DNA of 64,000 nucleotides, from NCBI GenBank assembly GCA_944990035.1, contig CALYLX010000159.1:1364001-1428000 (forward strand), written 5' to 3'. The stretch's first letter is position 1. Each line of letters opens with the position of its first letter. Positions 1 through 11,675 of the stretch are shown piece by piece. The notes below the pieces were generated by a model. The model saw nothing but the letters and a program-made list of their open reading frames with translations. It was not told the DNA's origin and did no database searches. Source of the DNA: Clitopilus passeckerianus (Eukaryota > Basidiomycota > Agaricomycetes > Agaricales > Entolomataceae). The position numbers were made by a program, and so were the translations under genes.

Positions 1-193
1 TAAGTCACGTGCCTAATATTGCGTTTTCGCGCTCGTCTCTTGCGCCATCCACTAGCCCACCACAAACTGCTATAACAAGTGTTTCAAACCCGAATGGAGC
101 CGAGCCAACAACATACCATATACCTGCCACTGGTCCTGTAATGGACAGCTGTCTCCCAGCAACCCATTGATTCCATAATACCAAGGACTCCAG

Positions 194-1120
194 ATGCCAA
201 ATACAGGCAGCAAATCGAAACGACGTGCTTCTAATGGCACACAGTCGTCTGGACAGAGTCAAACGAGGCATACCGAGCGAACACCGCTTGCTGGGTCTGA
301 GAGAAGCAGTCAAAGGAGCAGTACGAGCGGGAAGAAGCAAAAGGGATATGGCCCTGGTGGAGAGACGCAGGGTATGTTTGGCCCTCATATTGGTTTTTAT
401 TCATTGCCTGCACTTTACTTACCTTCACCCCATTCTCAGTTACATCTGCATCCGCAGGGCCATCTGGCTCCCATGCTCCCAACGTCCACTTCGACGACGA
501 CTCCTTCGATTCTTCCGATGACGATTGGGCAGATGGTTACCCCCGCATCCCAAACAAGACCCAAAACACACGAACGCTTCCGAATGGATGCCTAATCCCC
601 AACGTGAGTAGCGTAGCGCGGGATCATATGGCACTTGAAAGGACTTTCTTGTCGTATGTGCGGAGTGCACTTGGGATCGCTGCTGCAGGCGTTGGTATGT
701 CTGCTCTTGTCCAGAGCTCTCTTTATCGACACGCGACTAATTGACATCTAATACAGCACTGGTACAACTGCTTACGGTCAAGGGTTACTACCTCCCACAA
801 GACCCCGACAGTCCCGAACGACGGCGGTGGAACAAGATTGACAAGTATGCACGTCCGTTAGGCGCGGTCACTGTCGCCTTTTCGCTCCTCATCCTCTTGG
901 CTGGTAAGCATCAGCCTCTCCATTTCGTGCCTTTGTTCACATACTTACGATCGTTTTGATAGGAACGAGACGCTTCTTCCACGCACAGTCGAGCCTTCTG
1001 AAAGGCCGCTTCCCAATCGGCAGAATGACAATCTCCTTCATCGCAACTGGCCTCGCTGCCCTAATAATTGTGACATTTACAATAATTACTGTTACTGGTA
1101 GGGCCATTTATGCCTCTTAG
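194..1120 (+). CDS. DUF202-domain small membrane protein
   Basis: Four exons (194-371, 458-694, 757-903, 963-1120) give a 239-residue protein in one frame. The first ~115 residues are polar and low in complexity (Ser/Gln/Thr-rich, then an acidic DDDS..DDDW patch). The remainder carries the DUF202 hallmark ARDHMALERTFLSYVRSAL, followed by hydrophobic segments ALVQLL, AVTVAFSLLILLAG and FIATGLAALIIVTFTII, so three membrane helices are likely. In fungi this domain occurs in small vacuolar or plasma-membrane proteins, and a related fold forms the membrane part of the polyphosphate-synthesising VTC complex. No VTC-type SPX or catalytic domain is present here, so the substrate and partners are unknown. 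All introns are GT-AG and 59-86 nt. The ATG at 194 is the first in frame. A further upstream exon cannot be excluded because the window starts close by. Confidence 0.8.
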
Positions 1121-1695
1121 CATTTGGATCGTGCTGTTGAATTAGGGCACGAATGATACCTTACAAACGGAACCTTTTAACTGTACATACTAATATTTGC
1201 GCGAGATTTATACCAAGTTATAGCGATGGTTTTTGCAGTCCAATGTTGTCGTTGAACCACTCAATCTTCGCAATGGTTATCACTAATTGACAGTCAAATG
1301 AACATTTGAATATATACACGTTCAATTTCCTTGAGAGTGTACAGACATATGTACAGGGTAATAGGTACAACACGGAGCGTGCGTAATGCGTAGGAGTACT
1401 TTCATTCGAATCGTGTGGAAGAGAATCGCTAAGCCGGAAACAGCTAAAGAAACAAGTCGTCTGAGAGACGAAATGCGACGAAGGTCCAAAAGGAAGAGGT
1501 ATCGTATCGAGCCTCCTTGGAGCCAGCCAGACTAAGAGAGAGCGGCCAAGGAGGGGGTGTATATGGTAGAGTAAAAGCGGCCTCGATATCATAGATAAAA
1601 ACACAGAGAAAAGGGTGAAAAGGGATCATAAAACAAAGAAACCGAGTCTAGACACGTCAAAGTCATCATCACCAGTCATCATGCATGCTCAGCAC
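1121..1695. other. Intergenic, convergent 3' ends
   Basis: This lies between the 3' end of the DUF202 gene and the 3' end of the P450, which converge. It is A/T-rich with poly(A)-signal-like stretches and no frame that resembles a protein. I see nothing else in it. Confidence 0.6.
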
Positions 1696-3688
1696 TCAGA
1701 GCTCTCTTCTGCGGATGCCCACTCGGCAGCCCAGAGGCTTCCTGAGGAAGCCTTCACGAGTCTCCAGCTGCTCACCAGGTTGCTCGAGCTTGTAGTCGTA
1801 CCTCCGAAGGAGTGAGGTAATAATGATCTGGAGCTCGAGCATAGCAAGGTTACGGCCGACGCAGGCACTAATTATCGCGCATATATTAGCATATAGTCAC
1901 TTCAAATCAGCGTACGGAAAAGACGCACCGAGGACCAATGCTAAACGGATTGAACGTCCTCATCATCAATGCCTTCTGGTCGGCATCGGCATCAATCCAT
2001 CGCTCAGGCCTGAAGGTCTCGACATCGTCACCCCAGACCTTGGTGTCGCGGTGAATGGTGTACGAAGGAACGGAGAGAACGGTTCCTGCTGGGAAGTAGT
2101 GGGCTCCTTTGACCTGTAGCAATTATCATTAGCTGTATGTACTGAGGATGGGCACGGAAAGGCTGACCTGAGTACCATCAGCAATTGTCAAACCGCCTTC
2201 GGGCACGATTCGCGGAAGACCAAGTGCACTGGTGGAGTGAATCCTCAGGCCTTCAAAGCAGCATGCCTCGAGATAGGTCAGTCGCTTAAGCTGGTCGTAC
2301 GTGCACACGAGCTCGTCTTCGGTTCCGAGCTCGGCGTCCAACTCGGCATGGAGTTTGCGAAGTGCATGGGGGTGTTGGCGAGGTGGTAAATGATAGCACA
2401 AGTAGAGCTAATTGAATACGAAAATGAGTGGCGTGTAGAAAGAGTGAGGATTGGGGACTTACTTGGAAGTGGTGTCAGAACCGGCGATGAGGAGGGTCAA
2501 AGCTTCAGCGGTGAGTTCTTCCCTGCCCATGGTGTTTCCGTCGGCATCCTTGCCTTCTTGGAGCTTGGACAACAGGTCGACTCTGCCAAGACCCTCCTTG
2601 CCACCGATACCCATCTCCTTCCACCTCTGCTCCATTTCCAACCTCTTCTTCACGGCCATGATGGCAATGCCAGCTAGGGTCTTGACGTCTTCTCCACCCT
2701 GCCTGTACCAGGGATGCAACCTTGCAATCGGCCTCCAGTAGGCAGGCAGAACGCCCATCGACATCGAATACTCTCCACGTCCATTCAAAATTTTGACAGC
2801 CGGAATCTCCTTACTTTGGACCTGAGCCTTCTGAGAGCCATCGTAAGAGTTTAGAGCCTGAGTCTGGTCCAGCGGAACTTGCGCCATGTCCTTCGCCGCT
2901 TCAATCATGCCAAATGGAGCGCCAAACGCCAAATCGCCGACGATGTCAAAAGCAATATAGTTCATCCATGGCAGGACGTCCATCCACACCCACCCGTCAT
3001 CGCTGCCGCGCCAGCCCTCGCCCTCTGGGCCAGACGCGTTCTTACCGAGCTTCTTGGACAGGTCGCACAAGCGATCCCACTGCCGGATGGCGGCACTGAC
3101 GTGCAACTTGATGTGGGGCTCGAATTCGGTGACGGATTTTTGGGAGAAGATGTGGGCAATGATTTTGCGTTTGCGAGTGTGCTCGTTGCGGTCGCGAGTG
3201 TTGAAGATGCCTCTCCGAATGGAAACGAAGGCGTCGTAGAAGGCGGACTTGAGGGCACCGTTACCGTGTGCGTAGATGATGGGGAGGGCGTCGGGGTCGG
3301 CAATGGATACATGGTTGGGTGCAATGCGGACGATTGGGCCTGGTAGTTGAACAAATTAGGAGGCGGTTTAGGAGTCGAAGGAGGAGAACTAACCGTATTT
3401 TCGGTGCATTTCATGGACGACTTCACTTCTGTGGCCGTCTTTTGCCACAGAACCTAGCCAAATGTCGCTGAATTTTGCCAGCCAGGGACCAGGATATCTC
3501 CTAATGCCATGAGGATCGTATAACCAAGGAGCGAAATGGACAAGAACGAAGGCCGCGGGTGCGAGGATGGCGAGAGTTTGCCAGTCAATGTGAGGAAGAA
3601 GACCATTTGGAGGGAGAATTGTGTTGAATGACGTCGATGACATTGTTGAAGAGAAATTTGTAGGGAAATGGTCAAGTATTGATGACAT
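1696..3688 (-). CDS. CYP53-like cytochrome P450 (benzoate 4-monooxygenase type), frameshifted
   Basis: Exons, in coding order: 3688-3394, 3339-2463, 2407-2168, 2113-1929, 1867-1696. The protein has an N-terminal membrane anchor (LAILAPAAFVLVHF), the proline-rich hinge RRYPGPWLAKF, the I-helix motif AGSDTTS, ExxR (EGLR), the PERW motif and the haem-binding loop FNPFSIGPRACVGRN with its Cys ligand. The N-terminal half (YDPHGIRRYPGPW, PNHVSIADPDAL, YAHGNGALKS, FNTRDRNEHTRKR) is what I know of CYP53, which para-hydroxylates benzoate in the ER using NADPH-P450 reductase. One base is missing in a G-run at 2368-2372: residues CAIIYHLANTP are in one frame and HALRKLHAELDAEL in the next. The exon sum (1769 nt) is one base short of a multiple of three. 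It is either a pseudogene or a homopolymer sequencing error. An alternative start is 3643. Confidence 0.85.
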
Positions 3689-6600
3689 TTTTGAGGAGAG
3701 TTGAACGAGTTGAGTGAGATATATACATCCTGATCGACCAAGGTACCCAATAAATAAAAGTAAATAGAAGATCCGTTACCGTGTCGAGCGGACACAGAGT
3801 TCGATGTCTTCTTTCAAGAGGTTATTATCTAAATGGAGTTCATCTACAAATATTCAAAAGATCGGGAACAGTATCTTCGGTTGTGTCCGAGAGACCCCAG
3901 AACCATTCGTGAACCGCTGTCTCTCTCACAGTGCCCATCTAATGGTCTATGAAGGCGACGTTACATACGCCGCAGCGGCTTCTCCCTTGGACCAATCTCG
4001 AGGCCTTTCAAGCCTCCTTGAGAAGAGCCAAAGAAAAGAAGAGTCCGATGCCCCTCCAGCGTCAACAATGACCCTCTCCTTAACCAATACCTGCTAAAAG
4101 CGGCACACGAACTCTAAAACCCCATGGTCCGAGCCCAGCGCTCCAGGACCACCCTCCGATTCGCCACAATATGCTTCACCTTGCCCATGACCAGTAGTGC
4201 AGCTGCTCGCCCGATCGGGTGCATTAGTTTGCATCCTATCACGGTGTAACAAACGTTATCTTGGCAAAGAAGTTATCTCGGTACAGATACGGCGAAGCAC
4301 ACCGCGCCTGCCTGGTAGGGGCAAGTTATGAGCTTCCTTGTTCCGTTCCGTGCTCCGGTCGACCGCATTCAATGAAGCCTCCCCAAAGTCTATGCTTCAT
4401 TCAATTCAGCATTAATCAAGCCACCTCATCATTCTAGAACCCTCAGATATCTACCCCCGATGGTCTATTCGACGTTGTGTAAATACACCCTTTCAAGCTC
4501 GGGCACGTACACGGCGGATGACGCTGTGATGTAAGATACGGATTGACAGCACCGTGAATGACGTCGTCCGCCGATTCGAAGTGACCGGAGAAAACGGACA
4601 TGGGAGTGGACTTGGTGCGAGATGGGATAGTGGATGCTTTGAGCTTAACCCTAGGAGTATCAAAGTCTTCGATTTCCAATACCGGGGAGGCTTCCTTGGC
4701 TCAGTTTAACCCAAGGAGTCCAACGATTACGGACAGTACAGTAGGCATCATGAGTCACGATGCGCTCGAGGTTCCCATCTGTTCTATCGTGCTCACAACG
4801 CCGGTGTCTTGACACTGACACAGAGAGAAGACGTTCGGCGGCATTCCCCATCTCCGTGAGCGTTCATGAGGACGGCTGCTTCCCATACGGTGTTTTAAGC
4901 AGTGGCAATGGCATGAGATTTATCAAAGTTGATACTAATATCCTCCGAACATGCCCCTACGAAACCGTGTCCATGACAAACATCGGGGCCTCCTCGGTCC
5001 ACGCCGCTCACTACGAGCAGCTGCTCAGCTGGGTACGAACTAACGACGGAAGGAATTACGTGCAACATGAGAACATTCCCTCCCGCAAAGAGATCTAGAG
5101 CTCGGAGAGCCGCTGTCCGAGAAACCCGCCTTGAAGCGCTTGCGGTCTACAATGGTGAGAAATGCTCTCATGTTCGTGTCAAAAAACATAAACCTCTTCT
5201 ACTAAGCGGACAGAATCTACGGGTCTGCGGGTCCGAGAGCCAGAGCCAATCGATCTCACCCTCGCTAGTCAACCAGTCCTTCTCGAAAATTAGGTAGGCA
5301 CACACGGTGTCATACCAAGTTACCCCGAGCTACGAATCTAGCTCATGTGCTTATATGGACCGATCGGTTGGGTAGGTGTTGGGTGGGTAAGTGTGTACGT
5401 GTTACAGTAACCGCGGAAGCTGTGCATACTCGTCGTTGAGAGAATAGGGGACGAACTAGAAGGAATGTTCTAGAGTGATTTGCGGTTCGTTTGTGTTCGA
5501 CCAGTAAAATAAAGTGTCAATGAGGGTTGACCGCTGACCGCTGACCGCCGAACGACATGCATCGCATATACAGAAGCCAAGTATTGTGGGCTGTAGGGCA
5601 TTCAATACGAGAAAGGGGTCGTTTAACGATTCATTTCGTTAATTCGATCGTCGTTGAAGGTTATTCGCCAAACCCGCCAAGGCTTTGATAATTTAGATTA
5701 CTGGGAAGTTGGCTTGAAGTGATTACTTTCGAAAGTGCTTGAATCAATGGAGGGGGCGAGGCAGAGCGCCACATATTGTTCTTCCGCATCGAGCTCATAC
5801 ATACGCTCTGTTTTGGAGCCTATAACTTATCGTACCGTATCATAGCCTGAGACTGGGTAATTGAGTTGGTGACTTCGTTGAACCCTGTTAGAGCAGACCC
5901 TATAAAGGTGAAAGGGTTCGAGGACCTTCTCGACAAATCAGACGTCGCTTATTTCATCGAGAAGTGACAGGGGAGAGAACGGCGTACGAGAATGGCCAAC
6001 TATCTATCACTCGTTCGAACCTTTCGCGGACTTGTGGGAGTCCTGCGTGTCATCGGTGAGCACAGGAGAGGTGTTCAACCCTAGGTAAGAGCCTGAGTAC
6101 AAGATTGAGGACGACAAGATTGAGGACGATGAGATTGTGGTTTGGCGTAGGAAAACTGGAAAGGACATTGTATCTCATCCAGAGTAAAACACATAATCAG
6201 TGCACTTTGTTAGCCTCCTTAGGACCGATGACTTCATCAGCGGAGACCGAGAGACCAAGGACCTGTCAAAATGGCTGTACAGGAACAGTAAAGGAGTCAG
6301 AGGACAGAAGATGAAGTTTCAAATTTTATCTATCATGCTGACCAGGAGTAGATTATCTTGGTGATTGGAGAGGATTAATTATTTAGTAATTCGGTCGATG
6401 AGGACCGATGTGTCTAGAAATTAGTTAATCTTTTCTGCCAGCTAGAGTCACTACTATTGCGTCCGACAACACAGCAGCTTGAGGAGATGATTTCTGGCTC
6501 TCAAGCTTTCCCCATGGCACATTCGAATTGCAAAGCGACTCTTGAAATTGTCGACACATAATTAAACCCGGAGGTGCCAGGGGTCCTGCAACTCAAGCAT

Positions 6601-9600
6601 GCCGAGCATATCCTCCCGGCAGACATACCGAGATTTCTCACTTTGTTCCCTTCTGCAGCAACGATTCGTCAGAACGGGTCGAACAGAAAATCATCATTGC
6701 CCACTTTGGTGACCTCACACACGCACACAGGACGCAACGCAACGCATCTGCATCAATACTCTGTTCTTTCAGGCTCGGTTCCTTTTTCAATCTGTGGTTT
6801 GTCCCCTTGTGAGAGATCCTGCGACTCAAACAGAGATGCCAGTGATCGACTCCTTGACGAGGTGGGAGAGTGGACGACGTTGGCCCTTGATGCGGTGTGA
6901 TGCGCCGAGCTCTGACGGGACGCATACCCGGTTGATCTTCGGCTTTATGTGGTACAACGTCTATCGCGGAGAGGGCCATGGAGTTTATGGCATGAGACCT
7001 GGCAGTTGCCAAGGGCTAAACCCAGCCTTTGTGCTGTTTTTCTACGAGACAAGGATCTCTGGACTTGGTCTTGAGGCTTGTGTGGCTAGCAAAATGGCAG
7101 TTGCCAAGGGTTGCCAATGTTGCTTCAAATACCTCCTTCTGACTTGCGTGCCTCTCCCGAGCATATCACAACGCAACCTCTGGACTACGCGTGCTACGCT
7201 TGGACACGATAAAGCTGAGACTGCCGCCTTCCGGTAAGGGTTGCAAAGATGCTTGGATGTTGAAATGTTAGCTCTCACAAATAGGCTTTTCCTTAGGGAG
7301 TTTTTTGATAAACATATTCGGCCTCCCCATGACGCGGCAGCGGAAAACTGTGAGTACAATATGGCGTGCGGGCTCGCGAGAAGAATCGGGCTCGCTGAGA
7401 GAAATGTATTACTTGCCAAACCAAATACTTATTGGCTGGCCGAGAGATAGGGCAGGTGTTACTTCTATGGCTATCTTGTACCCACCCAAGTCCCTGCTGG
7501 CCAATCGCCGATTTCGTTCGGGCTTCCCCTCCACTGCGTTGCACGTGTTGCGAACGCCATAGACAACTATGATCGACTTTTCCTATGGTTGTTAACTGCT
7601 ATCACATCGATTACTAACTGGTGAGAATGCTGAGGCACGCTACCCATCGAGTTCTCGACCGTTAGGGACAGTCTGGTGTTCCTCACTGGGCTCCACCTAT
7701 CTACCCCTTTTTGGTTGGATATCGAAGTTTTGGAGCTGAGGGCACATCCATACTTCGGTGCAATGCGGGACAGTAGCCACATAAGCCACGCGACAGCGGT
7801 CTCAAGGAACACCTCACAAACGACGCGGTTATCCAGGTCTGACTGCTCTGTTTGCCTTGCTCCACAACCTCGCCTTGAACCTATGCTGGAAACAAGATGT
7901 GCCACTGCCGATTTTCAAGGTCAACTCCTTCTAGACCCCATGGTTGTGACAGAAGGCCACTTATTAATCTACTCTACTCCCCCTTTTTTGGCTGCTCCCG
8001 TCAATCGTCAACGATGAATCTATTGAGATAAACTCAATCATTGACAGATGCTTTAACGATGTTCATCGTCACGATCTTGATCATTGGTTTCCCCCTCCAG
8101 TGGATAACCCCTCCTCAGGTATTCCAGAACAGTCTATTTCTGGCGAGTCCTGAGGCGAGAGGACATTGTTAATGTCCACTCTCACGTCAAACATCCGAAC
8201 TTTGCCACTTACAGCCGATCAACTTTTCCTCGATAACCCCTAAGTGTCACGTTCTTCTTGGATTGTCTCTGTCGCTTATACCGCTGTTCAACGAACTCAT
8301 CGTTTGCTCTAATCGCCAGTATCGACCGATCGTATATCACAAGATCCTCCCAACGCATGCTCTCGTCTTTACAACCCTGACACAACCGAACCGGCGGGGA
8401 AATCCTTCCTTTACCGTCCCTACGGCTGGGTTCCTAGTCAACGCACCTCAGGATGAACGTTTCAAGCCCGAAACCACATGATACGGCCGGTTGGCACTGG
8501 CTATGAGATCAAAGGTCTGCATGTTTATTCATGGACCTGCGGCCTCTAGCTTATTTCCTGCCCCCCAAAGGCAGACTACAGCAAAATACACCGGCAGGCG
8601 ATTTCTTCTTGTCCATAACTGAGGTTCCAAGGCCAGAGAACAGTCTGCCAGATTTATCGCATCGTTTAACTGAGACAGGTAACAATTCAAAAGCCTGAGA
8701 TTTCAGTAAGGTAGCCAGACGAGTCCTAACCTTGCCATCATTTCGAGGGCTAGGATAGAAACTCGACTTGAGCCTTCATGGGAGTCAAACATATCGGCTA
8801 TGGCCTTCTTCGCTTGTTTGTGCAGCTATGGACGGCCCGAAAGTCCCACCAAAAAGCCAAAGAACAAAGACAGCGTAAAGCACTTCTACCTACCTTTACG
8901 AAACTCGACTGGGAACCACCTCGGGACGGGTACGTAACCTATCCTTCTTCTGCTGCCCTATTGTTGAGTTCTTCGATGGCAGATAATTCATAACGTCAGG
9001 TATCTTTGTTCTACTTCTGGAAAACGCCAAGGCCCACAACTTGCGCTATAATCTCGAATTCCCAGTGCTGTCTCACAGCTGGCAAACCCGGCGGCCGGGG
9101 GGATATTTATCTCCAATTCATGTTTCGTCCGTGGCTCAAGGAGCGGCGCATCCTTGCAGTCTACCTCGAGTGACCGAGGACCTATAATCTGACATTGCTT
9201 TGTTCCTTCAAGCCACAGTCCTGCGCCTCGATCTTCAATTCAATGTATTCGATTTCTATTGACTCTAACCTGTTGACATGGGTGTTTTTCACGTCTATTG
9301 CACGTGGGGTCCATCCCTTGACAGATGTAGGATCTACCCTGCATGTTCGAGTTGGACCGGTCTATGGACAATGTCCTGAGGCGTAAAGGCGCCAGGGATC
9401 GACTTCAACACTGGATACAATTTCTGCCTTTGCGGTTTTTCTTTCTCCCTCGGCATGGGCGACCTGCCTTAATGCGATAGTCGGATCACCCCAAGAGTCA
9501 TGCCTCTCGGAAGTAGTCGCAGCGCATCGAAGCTCATTGTCAGTCCCCAAGGTAAATCAAGATAGCTGCTGCCAACGACCAGATAGTGATGCTATATGAT

Positions 9601-11675
9601 TTTTATCCAGATGCCCAGACTGGTCCAGGAACATGTCAATGTCATGGGTATTGGACTTCAATCTTGGGAAAATGTCATACTTTTGGAGACGGGTAATTGC
9701 CTGGTGGGCTGCAGGAGACTGGACACATAAGTCGGCCAACCTGAGGTTTTGATTGACGATGTCGTTCCAAAAAAGGTGACATCAAGCTTTAATTATGTTG
9801 TCAAGCTACGCGAGGTCCTTGTGGAAAGACCTGAGCAAAGATGGGATGGGGGGCTGTTGATGCTACCCATGTCTACGAAAAGTGTACCATACATCTCTGT
9901 GGGAGGCTTTTTCTAGACTCTGGGTCTGTACATTGGTGCTATTTTCTGTCTTGAAACCGGGGTGCGGTGGAGCCTAACCCCTGCTGACTCGGATGTTCGT
10001 TGGAGTCGTGGTTCTTGTTGATCAGAAGCCTGGAGGTCACATTGACATTATTCAAGGGGGATTCCTCTCAGTAATGAGTTCGCTTGTTAAGTAGTTTATA
10101 CCAGGACTGCCCACCTGAGCTATGAACTCCATATGATGATAGTATCTTCGAGAACAAGTCATTGAACAACCACTCCTTCCACTAGAATTGCGATCACATC
10201 ATTGAGTGAGCAAGTTGTCCCCGGCTTCTCTATCATTAAAGTCAATAAGTTTTGACATTGCTTGATTTCTCATGTGGTCATCACCTTGGCGAAGATGTGT
10301 CACGTTCTTGCCAGTGTCGAACTCGTCTTGCATCGGTTCGGCGGGAAGTAGGACGTAGTGAATCTGTACTTGAACGAGCATGTTAACCCCTTCACCCTCA
10401 GTGTTTATTCCTGAGGTCGGTTGGGTACCTCTTGACACTAAGAACTTCAAACCTGGGGATTATATGGACCACCCAAACTGAAGCTACCTGCATATACGGG
10501 GCCTCCAATTCTCCTGCTACTATAAAGTCCACTTCTAAAGGTTCTGTTCTCGGTCCTCCCTGCGTGCTTGACTAATAGTAACATTAAGGGCCAATCTGAA
10601 TCATTCAGCGGACAAACATGCTATATTCCTGCAGAAAAGCAAAAAAATAGAGGTATAGTCAAAACCATATTAGCCTATCTGTGTTGACGGGCTCTAAATT
10701 TTCCTCTTGGTGAGCACTTGATAGGCAACCGTGGTGTTCCGCGTGCTCCATGGGTTTCATAGGACCTCGCACGTTTTTCCTCAAACGTACAGGGCCAAAA
10801 ACACTTGATTGTTCAGGTTCAAGATCCTCATTTCCGACCAACGGGATTGTACAAGGGTTATCAGAGGGTTGTATTGGAATCGGTCTTACGGGAAGCGAGC
10901 TCATCCCTGTGGGCTGCAAACCGTCAACGCAACGCTTGCACCACCTTTTCTGCACTTCGTCGCCGTCTTTCGGTACATGAAGGTCGTGTAACCAGCTATG
11001 ATGAAGTAAGTACTCAATTGGTTCAGGCACGTTCGTCTCCTGGGCGATCTGCCACTATCTCCTCTGACAGATCGCCAGTCAAGAGGTCTTCGCTCTATGG
11101 CATAAATGACTTGCCAGTAGCCTGTGGCTTCGGCCGACTGGATGTGGGGACCTAACGCCGAAAGTAGCGGAGATTAGCCAATCATATGGCAGGGTTATTT
11201 TTAGCCCAACAGACACTTTTTGACCACAAACCTCATTTGTCGGGAGGTCAAGGCTTGCATCGTTTTTGTGGCACAGGCACTATCGATCTGCTATCATTCG
11301 GTGTACACTGCCCAACCACCATCCCTCACGCGTGTGAGCTCTCTCGGTCTGATGACTTGCTTGGATAATGGGGAGAAAGTGTACCAAACGGGCCTGTTGC
11401 TGCCGGGCGAAATGTGTAGCTCTTGAGTAGTCTGTCGCCTCAGACATTATATGAGTGTCTGACATATTCTTAGCGCCTGGTCTGGTCACAAGTTGCCGCA
11501 ATGCGTCGTGCCCAAAACTATGCCACCGTTCGCCGTGATGCATGGGGATTTGAAACCATCTTCGTGGCAGCACCTTGCAGGTAGTTTCTATGTTTAGCAC
11601 GCAGGCACTGCCGCAAGAGAAAAACCGGGACGGTCTCTTGACGCCCTATACTCTCCTCTGCTTTCTACCAGTACG
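3689..11675. other. Gene-poor island of about 8 kb
   Basis: I find no gene with a recognisable family across these 8 kb, although flanking DNA averages a gene every 1-2 kb. Open frames are short (under about 150 codons), overlap on both strands and lack consistent splice-and-frame continuity. Small repeats are present: a 15-base direct repeat (GGCAGTTGCCAAGGG) at 7001 and 7096, a 15-base unit repeated at 6099-6128, and a 7-base TGACCGC-type repeat near 5528-5550. A TATAAAG at 5901 precedes an ATG at 5992 and acidic peptide-like frames at 6093-6360. The base composition is not strongly AT-rich, so this does not look like an RIP-mutated repeat. It could be decayed genes or mobile DNA that I cannot name. 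Confidence 0.55.
3720..3725 (-). promoter_or_regulatory. TATA-like element of the P450 gene
   Basis: On the minus strand a TATATA stretch lies about 32 bases before the P450 start at 3688, with A-rich sequence further upstream. The short distance fits better if the downstream ATG at 3643 is used. This is inference from position only. Confidence 0.35.

Noticed and set aside
5..388. 127-codon minus frame at the left edge
   Set aside because: Antisense to the first exon of the DUF202 gene. Arg/Leu-rich composition typical of shadow frames.
3804..4097. 97-codon plus-strand frame divergent from the P450
   Set aside because: No homology I can recall, no conserved motif, and it overlaps likely promoter DNA. 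Kept out as unsupported.
6993..7110. 15-base direct repeat GGCAGTTGCCAAGGG
   Set aside because: Only two copies about 95 bases apart with no other element features. Mentioned but not called as a mobile element.
10659..11030. 123-codon minus frame
   Set aside because: Peptide-like composition but no family, no signals and no splice partners. Counted as part of the gene-poor island.
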